From: Actinomycetales bacterium
GTDB taxonomy: Bacteria > Actinomycetota > Actinomycetes > Actinomycetales > JAHECE01
Direction: 5' to 3'
Length of the DNA stretch: 15,292 bases
NCBI GenBank assembly: GCA_024641895.1
Contig: JAHECE010000034.1
Location: 1 to 15,292, forward strand
How positions within the stretch are numbered: position 1 is the stretch's first letter; each line of letters opens with the position of its first letter. The notes below the pieces were generated by a model. The model was not told the origin of the DNA and did not search any database. It was given only the letters and a program-made list of their open reading frames with translations. Shown one piece after another: positions 1-7,531 of the stretch. Made by a program: the position numbers and the translations under genes.

Positions 1-1
1 C

Positions 2-952
2 CCGTTCGGCAACTACGAGAGCGCCCGCGCCGTGGCCGGCGGCGTCGAGGTCAAGGGCTGGGCCATCGACCCCGACACGACCGCCCCGATCTACGTCTGG
101 GTCACCGTCGACGGCCTCGGCCGCCACCTCTACGCGAACACGAGCCGCCCCGACGTGGCCGCCGTCTACCCCGCCTACGGGCCCAACCACGGCTTCACCG
201 GCACCCTCACCGCCACCCCCGGCACCCACACCGTCTGCGTCACCGCCTCCAACGTCGGCCCCGGCACCCACAAACCCCTCGGCTGCCGCAGCGTGACCGT
301 CACCGCACTGGACCCGTCGCTTCTCGGAACTGACTGGGAGCGGATCCCCACGACGGCCAAGGTGGTGGCGCTGACCTTCGATGCCGGCGCCAGCGACACA
401 GGCCTCCCGTCGATCCTGAGCACCCTCGCCAGCGAAGGCGTGCACGGCACGTTCTTCCTGACCGGCGCTTTCGCGAGGATGTACCCCGCGCGCGTCGCGG
501 CCATCGCGAGCGCCGGGCATCGCCTCGGGAACCACTCCGACACCCACGACCACTACCCCGAGCTGACCGACGTCGAGATCGCCGCCGACCTGGCTCGGGC
601 CGAGGCCTCGATCGTCGCGTCGTCGGGGGGTCCAGGCGCCAAGCCCCTGTTCCGGTTCCCCTTCGGTGACCGCACCGCAGCCGACATCGACGCGGTGAAC
701 GACGCCGGCTATGTGGCCGTGCGCTGGACCGTCGACACGCTCGGCTGGGAAGGGACGAGCGGCGGCATCACGGCCGACATCGTGCTCCAGCGCGTCCTCG
801 ACAACGCCCAGCCCGGAGAGATCGTCCTCATGCACGTGGGCGCCAACCCCACCGACGGCTCCACGCTCGACGCCAACGCCCTGCCGCGGGTCATCGACGA
901 GCTGCGAGCACGCGGCTACTCGTTCGTCACGCTCGAGGCGCTGCTCGGGTGA
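2..952 (+). CDS. Secreted polysaccharide deacetylase (NodB/CE4), 5' end outside window
   Basis: The reading frame is open from base 2, so the gene begins upstream and 316 C-terminal residues are visible. Visible residues 1 to about 100 form a beta-rich domain of a type repeated in secreted actinobacterial enzymes (GWAIDPDT, YGPNHGF, HTVCVTASNVGPGTH). A NodB-type deacetylase domain follows at about 110-316. Its motifs are TFDAG (Asp127), H-S-D-T-H (His178 and His182), RFPFG (Arg218) and VLMHVG (His278). CE4 enzymes hydrolyse N- or O-acetyl groups on peptidoglycan, chitin or xylan; the substrate cannot be read here. The usual TFDD second Asp, a metal ligand, is Ala in this protein, as in some CE4 subfamilies. 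The signal peptide must lie upstream of the window. The stop overlaps a GTG that opens a small downstream ORF. The family call is firm and the substrate is unknown. Confidence 0.93.
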   Translation, partial: PFGNYESARAVAGGVEVKGWAIDPDTTAPIYVWVTVDGLGRHLYANTSRPDVAAVYPAYGPNHGFTGTLTATPGTHTVCVTASNVGPGTHKPLGCRSVTVTALDPSLLGTDWERIPTTAKVVALTFDAGASDTGLPSILSTLASEGVHGTFFLTGAFARMYPARVAAIASAGHRLGNHSDTHDHYPELTDVEIAADLARAEASIVASSGGPGAKPLFRFPFGDRTAADIDAVNDAGYVAVRWTVDTLGWEGTSGGITADIVLQRVLDNAQPGEIVLMHVGANPTDGSTLDANALPRVIDELRARGYSFVTLEALLG

Positions 953-1092
953 GCCTGACCGGCGAGGGCTCCTGCTGGGTTCACAGCGAGCAGGCGTGCG
1001 TCCACCTCGGTTCCGGGGAGACGCCGGATCAGCCGACCCGGGTGGATCCCGCGGGGTTCGTGGCGCGGACGCAGGCAGTGCTCGGCTCCTGA
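949..1092 (+). CDS. Possible 47-residue protein coupled to the deacetylase
   Basis: A GTG at 949 overlaps the deacetylase TGA at 950-952 (GTGA), the usual arrangement for translational coupling. The frame runs 47 codons to TGA at 1090-1092. By my count 42 of the 47 codons end in G or C (about 89%), as expected of real coding sequence in this genome. The peptide has Cys9, Trp10 and Cys17, and ends with FVARTQAVLGS. There is no signal peptide or membrane segment, and I recognise no family. It could be a genuine small protein, or the frame-shifted remnant of a longer C-terminus. Confidence 0.4.
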   Translation: MSLTGEGSCWVHSEQACVHLGSGETPDQPTRVDPAGFVARTQAVLGS

Positions 1093-1109
1093 GCCGGCGC
1101 GAGGGTCCC

Positions 1110-1125
1110 CCGCGCACCCGCGCGG
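1110..1125. terminator. GC-rich hairpin between convergent genes
   Basis: CCGCGC, loop ACCC, then GCGCGG form a 6-bp stem. It lies 18 bases after the small ORF stop and 56 bases past the flippase-like gene stop on the other strand. There is no U-tract on either side, so it is only a candidate bidirectional terminator. Confidence 0.35.
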
Positions 1126-1181
1126 CGCCACCTGGCCAGCTGAACAGGACCGCGGATCACCACCGGAGGCGCCCGCCCCGG

Positions 1182-3605
1182 CTACACGTATCCGCCGCGG
1201 CGGAGCCAGCTCATCGCGGGCGCTCCGTAGATCGGCGGGATGTAGTACGTGGCCAGCCGGTAGACGATCGCCGCGGACAGCGCGGTGGCACTGGGCACCC
1301 CGACCGCAACCAGCCCGGCCGTCAGGGCTGCCTCCGTGACCCCGATGCCTCCGGGTACGGGAACCAGCCCCGCGAACAGGGAGACGAGGGTGTTGACGAG
1401 CAGCAGAGCCGCGAAGGGCGCCTCGTGACCGAAGGCCCGCAGGGAGATGCCCAGCACGACGGCGAACATCACCTGCGCGCCGAGGTTGCCGAGGAAGAGC
1501 ATCGCGACGTTGCGGCGAGAGTGCAGGACGCTGAGCGCCACCTTGCTGTCCGCGACGCGCGAGCCGAGGAAGTGGCGCACTCCGGGGACGAGCAGGCTCA
1601 CCCCGATGGCCAGGACCAGTACCCCCACGAGAACGGCCAGCACCGGGCCGTCGAATGACAACGCCCCTCCGGCGGCACTGCCCGGCAGCGACAGCGGGAC
1701 GACGCCGGTCAGGCCGATCCCGACGATCACGAGCGCCTCGAGCAGGAACCCGGACAGGCTGTCGACGACGCCGACGGCGGCCGCTGCGGTGACGCTGGCA
1801 CCCGCCTTCTGGAAGAAGCGCACCGCCAGGGCCACCCGCGCTGCCGAGCTCGGGACGGCCAGCGCCACGAACTGGATCGCGTACTGCAGCGCGAGCACCG
1901 GCCCGAGCCGGACGGGTCGCTCGGACGCACCGAGCGTGGAGAAGGCTTGACCCACCTGGACGACAGGCGCCACGAGGATGGCCGCGACCACCCACCACGG
2001 ACTGGCCTGGCTCAGCTCGTCGACAAGCGTCGACCAGCCGATGCCGGCGATCGCCGAGATGATCACGTAGGCCACGAACACGACCACCACGACGGTGAGG
2101 AACGAGGTCACCGTGACGCGCCGCAGCCGCTCGAGCCTCGGCGCTTCTCGTCCCGCAGCCGCCGCGGCGGCCTCCCGGAGCTCGTTCACCTCCCAGCCGC
2201 TCGCCTTGACCGCGCGACGCAACGCCGGCTCGAGCGCGGCCGGCTGAATGAGCGGAAGCGCGTCGCCGAGTCGCTCCGACCCCAGCGCGCTCTCCGCAGC
2301 CCGGACGGCGCGGTCCGGCCCGACGACCAGGGCCGTGCTCACGAGCAGCTGGGCGCGGTCCGCCATGATCTGGGTGTCCTTGGCGGCGACCGTCGCGGCT
2401 GCGAAGTCGGCGAGCGCCGGTGATCCGTCCTCCCGCAGCATCAGGCGGTCTGGCGTGATCCGGCCGTGCGCGATGCCGATGTCGTGCAGGCGCTCCAGCG
2501 CTGCCCAGAGCCCAGCCAGCACCTCGTCGCCCGGCTCCGCGGTTCCCGGCAGGGGCGCGGCGTCGGCATCGATGACGAGAAGGGCGTCCCGCCCTGTCGC
2601 GAGCCCGGCTGCCACGACGGGTAGCACGGGGACTCCGGCCCGTTCGGCGAGCAGCGTGGCGAACGCCTCGTGCTCGACCTGCTGGACTCGGTTCAGGCGG
2701 GTCGACGGGGTCTGGTCGCGGTACCAGAGGGACGCCCAGAGGGAGGAGATCAGCTGTCCGTCCCACGCATCACGTCCGTAGACCTTCACAAGCAGCGGGC
2801 GCCCGTCCGCAGACCGTCCGGCGACGAGCTGGACGCCGCGGGCGGCGAGCTGCGCGAACTCCAGGTCGTGAGCCTGCACCCCGAGATCGGCGAGGGCGTC
2901 GGCGACCTTCTTCAGCGGCAACCGGCCGCCCGGAGACCCGAACACCAGGTGGACCGCTGCACCGGCGCCGAAGCCGATCGCGAGGCCGGCGATCACCCCG
3001 ATCGGGACGGCCACGCCTGTCCCGACGACCGCCACCGCTCCGAGGGCGACCACCCACCGACCTGCGTGTCGAAGTGGCCTGCTGAGCTCAGGGGACGTCA
3101 TCACGATGACGGCCGCGGCGACGGCGAGCCGTGCCGAGGGGTAGGCCACGGCAGAGACGGGCGGGAGCAAGGCATCGACGACCCCCGCCGATCCCCCGCC
3201 GGCAGCGACGCCGGCGAGCGTCGCCCCGCCGAGGGCGATCCCGCCGGCCAGCAGCTGCTCGCCGAGGAGCAGTCGGCGTCCGCGAGTCACCGCCGCGGCC
3301 ACCAGGAGGACGAGAGTCCAGACGAGCAGAAGCGCCGAGCAGATCTCCCAGAACCACCCGAGCAGCCCCACCGTGGCCGCGACCACGGACTCGATCGCCA
3401 CGCCGATCGCCGTGGGTCCCGGCGCGAGCGCGCCGATCCCCACCACGGTGAGGACCGACAGGGCCAGGAGTGCGACATCGGTGGGTCGGCGAGCCCGAGG
3501 CGCCCCGGCTTCGGAGGCGAAGGCCCTGAGGTCGGCCGCTCGCCAGGTGCGCCTGTCGAGGAGACCTGCGGTCGCGTCGTCGTCCGCGCGAGCCTGGGCG
3601 CTCAC
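1182..3605 (-). CDS. Membrane protein: kinase-like segment fused to flippase-like (LPG synthase TM) domain
   Basis: The protein has 807 residues from GTG 3605. The N-terminal third (about 30-230) holds six or seven hydrophobic segments. A soluble middle (about 250-480) resembles a degenerate protein kinase: LLVKVYG (about 273), HGRITPDRLML (about 378) in the catalytic-loop position, and ADFAAA (about 398) in place of DFG. The C-terminal part (about 498-807) has eight or nine membrane segments with VPVPGGIGVTEA and a YRLATYYIPPIYG ending, typical of the lysylphosphatidylglycerol synthase TM / UPF0104 flippase-like family. No LPG-synthase catalytic domain is present, so lipid synthesis should not be assumed. 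A role in envelope lipid or glycan transport is inference. An in-frame GTG at 3728 would add 41 residues, but it lacks a ribosome site and its extension has poor third-position GC. GTG 3605 overlaps the stop of a leader ORF. Confidence 0.85.
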   Translation of the reverse strand: MSAQARADDDATAGLLDRRTWRAADLRAFASEAGAPRARRPTDVALLALSVLTVVGIGALAPGPTAIGVAIESVVAATVGLLGWFWEICSALLLVWTLVLLVAAAVTRGRRLLLGEQLLAGGIALGGATLAGVAAGGGSAGVVDALLPPVSAVAYPSARLAVAAAVIVMTSPELSRPLRHAGRWVVALGAVAVVGTGVAVPIGVIAGLAIGFGAGAAVHLVFGSPGGRLPLKKVADALADLGVQAHDLEFAQLAARGVQLVAGRSADGRPLLVKVYGRDAWDGQLISSLWASLWYRDQTPSTRLNRVQQVEHEAFATLLAERAGVPVLPVVAAGLATGRDALLVIDADAAPLPGTAEPGDEVLAGLWAALERLHDIGIAHGRITPDRLMLREDGSPALADFAAATVAAKDTQIMADRAQLLVSTALVVGPDRAVRAAESALGSERLGDALPLIQPAALEPALRRAVKASGWEVNELREAAAAAAGREAPRLERLRRVTVTSFLTVVVVVFVAYVIISAIAGIGWSTLVDELSQASPWWVVAAILVAPVVQVGQAFSTLGASERPVRLGPVLALQYAIQFVALAVPSSAARVALAVRFFQKAGASVTAAAAVGVVDSLSGFLLEALVIVGIGLTGVVPLSLPGSAAGGALSFDGPVLAVLVGVLVLAIGVSLLVPGVRHFLGSRVADSKVALSVLHSRRNVAMLFLGNLGAQVMFAVVLGISLRAFGHEAPFAALLLVNTLVSLFAGLVPVPGGIGVTEAALTAGLVAVGVPSATALSAAIVYRLATYYIPPIYGAPAMSWLRRGGYV

Positions 3606-3670
3606 GCCGGGACCGCGCCGAGGTCGGTCGACGCGGTCACGGGCCTGGCCGCCGGATGGCTCGACGTCAT
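3602..3670 (-). CDS. 22-codon leader ORF coupled to the flippase-like gene
   Basis: ATG at 3670 starts 22 codons (MTSSHPAARP...LGAVPA), ending in TGA at 3604-3602. That stop overlaps the GTG of the following gene (GTGA). The ATG has the strongest ribosome-binding site seen in the window. Nearly all codons end in G or C, whereas the main gene's own frame over the same bases scores about 17 of 25. Two readings fit. One is a real leader peptide that delivers ribosomes to the membrane protein gene. The other is a one-base frameshift or sequencing error, with these residues being the true N-terminus. Confidence 0.5.
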   Translation of the reverse strand: MTSSHPAARPVTASTDLGAVPA

Positions 3671-3676
3671 ATCTGG

Positions 3677-3684
3677 CTCCTCCT
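3677..3684 (-). promoter_or_regulatory. Consensus Shine-Dalgarno that decides the upstream start
   Basis: On the minus strand AGGAGGAG ends 6 nt before ATG 3670. It fully matches the anti-Shine-Dalgarno core. No comparable site precedes GTG 3605 or GTG 3728, so initiation for this locus probably occurs at 3670. Confidence 0.75.
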
Positions 3685-4023
3685 ACGCGATCGGGCAGCC
3701 GGAGACGGCGCCGCCCTCGGTCCCGCACCGACCGACCGGACGCGGCACGTCGACGAGGCCATCGACTGGGACGCCGCCCCTTGGAGTCGGGTCAGCGACC
3801 TCCCCGAGGATAGGGCCGGGGCCGCGCGACCCTGCGGACCCGGTGCGCGCGGCCCGCCGGGGGGAGGTCGAGGGCCGGAGCCGGGGCGTTCGTCCCTTGC
3901 CGACGAGCGCGCCGGGCACGATGGTGGACGGACGTATCCGCAGGGCCGCCTCGCCCGCCTGCAGGAGGGAGAGCGCGAGTCCGTCGAAGCGCCGTAGTGG
4001 TCCAGGGAGGGAGGGCGCGAGGC
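3685..4023. other. Divergent intergenic region, no convincing gene
   Basis: This gap of about 340 bases separates the leader and flippase-like gene (-) from the ABC exporter (+), and must hold promoters for both. Open frames exist on both strands, but the best one (+, 3656-3997) has only about 76% GC at third positions, near background, with low-complexity Gly/Pro/Arg composition. I could not pick clear -35/-10 pairs. A purine-rich run, GGGAGGGAGGG at 4005-4014, is the ribosome site of the exporter. Confidence 0.5.
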
Positions 4024-4956
4024 GTGGCCGTCATCGAGGTCGAGCACCTACGCAAGATCTACGGCTCCGTCGTCGCCGTCGACGACGTCAGCTTCTCCGT
4101 CGAGGCCGGCGAGATCTTCGGCGTCCTGGGCCCGAACGGTGCCGGGAAGACCACCGCGGTCGAGGCCCTGCCCGGCCTGCGCGAGCCGGACTCCGGACGT
4201 GTCCGCGTGCTCGGCCTGGACCCCCGGGTGGACCGGCAGGAGCTCCGGCAGCGCGTGGGCGTACAGCTCCAGGAGAGCGCCTTGCCGGCCAAGCTCCGGG
4301 TCGGTGAGGCTCTCGAGCTGTACCGCTCCTTCTACCGCGAGTCCGCCGACGTCGCGGGACTCGTGGACACACTCGGGCTGGCGGACAAGCGGGACGCCTA
4401 CTTCCAGAACCTCTCGGGGGGCCAGAAGCAGCGGCTCTTCATCGCCCTGGCGATGATCGGCCGTCCCGAGGTCGTCGTGCTCGACGAGCTGACGACCGGC
4501 CTGGACCCGCAGGCGCGCCGCGACACCTGGGCCTTCGTCGAGGCGATCCGGGCCCGCGGTGTCACCGTCGTCCTCGTCACCCACTACATGGAGGAAGCCG
4601 AACGACTGTGCGACCGGGTCGTCCTCATCGACCGCGGGACCGTGGTCGCCACCGGGACCCCGTCCGGGTTGGCGGCCTTGCACGGCGGTGGGACGAGGGT
4701 GCGGCTACGGCCGTCGAGGGCCTTCGACGAGACCCTCCTGACCCGGCTCCCCGGGGTCAGCTCGATCGAGCGTCAGGGTGAGCACGTCGTCGTGAGCGGC
4801 TCCGGCGACATCGTCGCCGACGTCGTGCAGGCGCTGGCCGCAGCCGGGGTGCGAGCGGGCGACGTCCGGACCGAGTCGGCATCGCTCGAGGACGCGTTCA
4901 TCGCACTGGCCGGTCACCCGATCGACGACGCGGACGGGGGTGACGCAAAGCGATGA
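4024..4956 (+). CDS. ABC-2 type exporter ATP-binding protein (DrrA-like)
   Basis: This 310-residue protein is the cytoplasmic ATPase that powers the permease encoded next. Walker A GPNGAGKT is at 36-43, the signature LSGGQKQR near 130, Walker B VVVLDELTTGLDP near 150-162 and the switch His in VTHYMEEAE near 186. A C-terminal extension of about 90 residues is usual for DrrA/CcmA-type drug, polyketide or lipid exporters. GTG 4024 is chosen because GGGAGGGAGGG lies 9 nt upstream; GTG 3997 would add nine poorly conserved residues. The usual DEPTTGLDP reads DELTTGLDP, a mild variant that leaves the catalytic Glu intact. The stop overlaps the permease start (ATGA). The substrate is unknown, and no adjacent TetR-type regulator was seen. 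Confidence 0.93.
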   Translation: MAVIEVEHLRKIYGSVVAVDDVSFSVEAGEIFGVLGPNGAGKTTAVEALPGLREPDSGRVRVLGLDPRVDRQELRQRVGVQLQESALPAKLRVGEALELYRSFYRESADVAGLVDTLGLADKRDAYFQNLSGGQKQRLFIALAMIGRPEVVVLDELTTGLDPQARRDTWAFVEAIRARGVTVVLVTHYMEEAERLCDRVVLIDRGTVVATGTPSGLAALHGGGTRVRLRPSRAFDETLLTRLPGVSSIERQGEHVVVSGSGDIVADVVQALAAAGVRAGDVRTESASLEDAFIALAGHPIDDADGGDAKR

Positions 4957-5720
4957 CTGCCCGGACCAAGGCCGCCGCGGGCGGGGCCTTCCGCCGGCTC
5001 GTGATCACGGAAGCCCGGCTGGCATGGCGCGAGCCGATCGGGCTCGTGTGGGGAGTGGGCATGCCCGTGCTGCTCGTGATCATCTTCGGCAGCATTCCCG
5101 CCTTCCAGGAACCGCTACCCGGACTCGGGGGTGGCACGCTCTTCGACGCCTACGTCCCGATCCTGATGGTCATCGCACTGTCGATGCTCGCCTTCATGGG
5201 GATCCCCTACCCGCTGGCCAACTACCGCGAGCTGGGCGTCCTGCGCCGCATGTCGACCACGCCCGTTCCCCCCTCGAGACTCCTGGCGGCCCAGCTGGTG
5301 GTCAATCTCGTGATGGCCGCGGTCGCCTTCGTGCTGATCGTCGTGATCGGCATGGCGGCGTTCGGCCTGAAGCTACCCGCCCAACCTCTCGGCTTCCTGC
5401 TCGCCATCACCCTCGGCGCCGGCTGCCTGTTCTCGCTGGGTCTGTGCGTCGCGGCGTTCGCCAGGACCGGACGAGCGGCGGTGGCCATGGGCCAAGGCCT
5501 CTTCTTCCCGCTCGCCTTCTTCGCCGGCCTGTGGTTCCCCCAGGCGCAGATGCCCGACCTGCTTCGCGGCATCAGCCAGGCCACGCCGACCGGCGCGGCC
5601 GCACAGGCGCTCACCGAATCCTTCGCGGGGCAGTTCCCCTCGGCCGCTCCGCTGCTGCTCCTGACGGCGTACTCGGTGGCCTTTGCCGCCGTCGCCATCC
5701 ACTGGTTCAGGTGGGAGTAG
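4953..5720 (+). CDS. ABC-2 type exporter permease (DrrB-like)
   Basis: This 255-residue integral membrane protein has about six hydrophobic segments, beginning with GLVWGVGMPVLLVIIFGSIP. The cytoplasmic stretch YRELGVLRRMSTTPVPPSRL is the hallmark coupling region of ABC-2 permeases, and FFAGLWFPQAQMP precedes the last segments. Its ATG at 4953 overlaps the ATPase stop, so the two are translationally coupled and probably form a 2+2 exporter. The gene ends 50 bases before the convergent end of the HbpS-like gene. Export of a hydrophobic compound or antibiotic is family-level inference; nothing here identifies the cargo. Confidence 0.92.
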   Translation: MTARTKAAAGGAFRRLVITEARLAWREPIGLVWGVGMPVLLVIIFGSIPAFQEPLPGLGGGTLFDAYVPILMVIALSMLAFMGIPYPLANYRELGVLRRMSTTPVPPSRLLAAQLVVNLVMAAVAFVLIVVIGMAAFGLKLPAQPLGFLLAITLGAGCLFSLGLCVAAFARTGRAAVAMGQGLFFPLAFFAGLWFPQAQMPDLLRGISQATPTGAAAQALTESFAGQFPSAAPLLLLTAYSVAFAAVAIHWFRWE

Positions 5721-5770
5721 GCGAAGGCGCCGACGCGGTCGTACCCCGGCCGACGACGCCCGCCGGCGAG

Positions 5771-6253
5771 TCAGGCGAGGAAGACGCGCAGAGCCTCCAC
5801 GACCAGTGCGTGGTCGTCCGCCTGCGCAAGGCCGGACACCGTGACCGTGCCCACCACGCCCACGTCCGCGACCCGCACCGGGAAGCACCCGCCGTGCGCC
5901 GCGTACTCCTGCAACGGCAGGTCGTGCTTCGAGGCGAACGTCGACCCTTTCGCCGTGGCACGCAGGCCGACCAGGTAGGACGACTCCCCGAATCGCACGA
6001 CGACGCGGGCCTTGCGCTCGATCCAGCTGTCGTTGTCCGGTGCCGTCCCCGGGAGTGCGGCGTGGAAGAGCTGCTGAGAACCCCGGCGCACATCGATCGT
6101 CACCGGCAGGTTCCGCTCTTTCGCGAGCTCCACGAGCAGGCACCCGAGGCGCCAGGCATCGTCGTTGTCGAACCGCGAGAAGACCAGCTCCCTCTCCTGG
6201 GCCTCGAGGGTGGCGATCGTGCTCAGCAGAGCGACGTCGCTCGAGGCGCTCAC
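5771..6253 (-). CDS. UPF0303 / HbpS-like (DUF336) protein
   Basis: The protein has 160 residues and starts at GTG 6253, which overlaps the TGA of the upstream isomerase gene (GTGA), with AGGGGTGA just before it. Family traits include an N-terminal helical stretch, then FSRFDNDDAWRLG, then SWIERKARVVVRFGESSY, then an EYAAHGGCFPVRV segment and a closing VGTVTVSGLAQADDHALVVEAL. This pattern matches UPF0303 proteins in the HbpS/GlcG-like fold (often auto-named heme-degrading domain). Heme binding has been shown for some HbpS relatives, not for this branch. Members often sit beside sugar or glycolate catabolism genes, as here. A small-molecule-binding or accessory role in the isomerase pathway is inference. 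Confidence 0.85.
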   Translation of the reverse strand: MSASSDVALLSTIATLEAQERELVFSRFDNDDAWRLGCLLVELAKERNLPVTIDVRRGSQQLFHAALPGTAPDNDSWIERKARVVVRFGESSYLVGLRATAKGSTFASKHDLPLQEYAAHGGCFPVRVADVGVVGTVTVSGLAQADDHALVVEALRVFLA

Positions 6254-7515
6254 GCGGTCACCCCTGGCCCCGCGCCCTGCCAGGGTGCCGAGCCGGCGGC
6301 CAGAGCGGTGGCGAACGACGGGGCGATCGGCAGATCGGGGACAAGGGCCGCCTGGTAGGCGTGATACACGTCGGGCTTGCCCGGCCAGACGCTAGCCGCG
6401 GGGGCGTTCGTCCGATCGAGCTCGTGTCGCCACGAGCCGCCCGCATGATCGACGACGCACCTGTCGGCGTAGTCCCACCACAGGTCGTAGCGCTCCGACC
6501 ACCGCGGGTCCCCGGTGGCGCGGGCCAGGACGCTGGCGGTGCCCAGCGCCTCCGCGATCACCCAGTGCATGCGTTCGTGGACCACAGGTCGGCCCTCCCA
6601 GTCGGTCGTGTACACGAAGCCCGCTGCGCCGTCCGCGGCCCACCCGTCCGCCACGGCCCGATCTGCGAGCGCGACGGCGCTGTCCACCAGGCCGGGCTGC
6701 GCGTTCGCGCCGAGGCTCGCGTCGAGCGCTACCAGCAGCCGCGCCCACTCCAGCCCGTGACCCACCGTCGCGCCGTAAGGGCGGAACGGATGGGCCGGCT
6801 CGTCGCGGTTGAACTGGAGCATCGGGCGCCACTCGGCGTCGAAATGTTCGGGGACCCGCCAGTCGTTCGCCCTCGACCATGCGACTACCCGCTCGGAGAT
6901 GCGGCGCGCCCGCTCGTGCCAGGATCGATCGCCGCTCACGTCACCGGCTGCGAGGTACGCCTCGACCGTGTGCATGTTCGCGTTGATGCCGTTGTAGGTG
7001 TCCCGGGTGGTCCAGGCGGCGTCCCACTCCTCCGCCGACAGCCCGACGCGCTCGTCCCAGAAGTGATCGAGGCTGACCTGAAGTGCCTGGGCGAGCAGGT
7101 CGTCCGCACCGGCGACGCGGGCTGCGGCAGCCGAGCTTGCGGCGAGGACGACGAACGCGTGCCCGTAGGACTGCTTGCTGGTCAGCTCGGGCCCGTCCTC
7201 GCCGACGGCGGCGAACCACCCACCGTTCTGCGCATCGGCGAGCGGCCCGGTGAGCGCCGCGACCCCGTGCTCAGCGAGCGCGAGCAAGGCACCGCGGTCC
7301 GGGCCCCCGTTTGCCGGGCGCTCGTCGGCCAGGGCGCCGAGCGCCGCGATGTGGGTCATCCTGCAGGTGATCCAGAGCTCCACCGGGTGCGTCTCATCGA
7401 GACGACCGGCGCCGTCGAGCCAGCCGAAGCCGAGCGGGTGCCGCGCACCTGTTGCGAACCGCAGCAGATCGGCGCGCTGGCCGGCCCGGTACTCGGCGTC
7501 ACCAGGTGTCGTCAC
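6250..7515 (-). CDS. AGE-family sugar isomerase (YihS / mannose isomerase-like)
   Basis: This 421-residue cytoplasmic enzyme is predicted to have the (alpha/alpha)6-barrel fold. Conserved active-site segments appear in order: ELWITCRMTHIAAL (Arg and His), INANMHTVEAYLAA, ATVGHGLEWARLL, and HELDRTN followed by GKPDVYHAYQAALVP. These match the Arg and three His positions of YihS-type aldose-ketose isomerases rather than a bare AGE scaffold. Mannose-fructose, lyxose-xylulose or sulfoquinovose-sulfofructose interconversion are all possible; no other sulfoquinovose gene is in view. GTG 7515 is chosen because it lies 16 nt after the previous gene's stop with GGGGTGA just upstream; ATG 7560 would overlap that gene by 29 bases. 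It is co-transcribed with its neighbours on both sides. Confidence 0.88.
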   Translation of the reverse strand: MTTPGDAEYRAGQRADLLRFATGARHPLGFGWLDGAGRLDETHPVELWITCRMTHIAALGALADERPANGGPDRGALLALAEHGVAALTGPLADAQNGGWFAAVGEDGPELTSKQSYGHAFVVLAASSAAAARVAGADDLLAQALQVSLDHFWDERVGLSAEEWDAAWTTRDTYNGINANMHTVEAYLAAGDVSGDRSWHERARRISERVVAWSRANDWRVPEHFDAEWRPMLQFNRDEPAHPFRPYGATVGHGLEWARLLVALDASLGANAQPGLVDSAVALADRAVADGWAADGAAGFVYTTDWEGRPVVHERMHWVIAEALGTASVLARATGDPRWSERYDLWWDYADRCVVDHAGGSWRHELDRTNAPAASVWPGKPDVYHAYQAALVPDLPIAPSFATALAAGSAPWQGAGPGVTA

Positions 7516-7531
7516 GACGTCACCCCGGTGC

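Noticed and set aside
916..2766. 616-codon minus-strand frame and other long antisense frames (for example 6040-7554, 8481-9860, 9698-11134, all +)
   Set aside because: They are shadows of well-supported genes in this GC-rich sequence, rich in Arg, Gly and Pro, with no conserved motifs.
3606..3728. Longer start (GTG 3728) for the flippase-like gene
   Set aside because: No ribosome site precedes it and the 41 added residues have poor third-position GC and Arg-rich character; the leader frame in the same bases scores better.
3656..3997. 113-codon open frame (+) upstream of the ABC exporter
   Set aside because: Third-position GC is about 76%, close to background; composition is low-complexity Gly/Pro/Arg; there is no ribosome site or recognisable domain, and it overlaps the leader and Shine-Dalgarno region of the divergent gene.
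5721..5770. Possible bidirectional terminator between the exporter permease and the HbpS-like gene
   Set aside because: Only interrupted stems of 4-5 bp with a G-U pair could be drawn; too weak to call.
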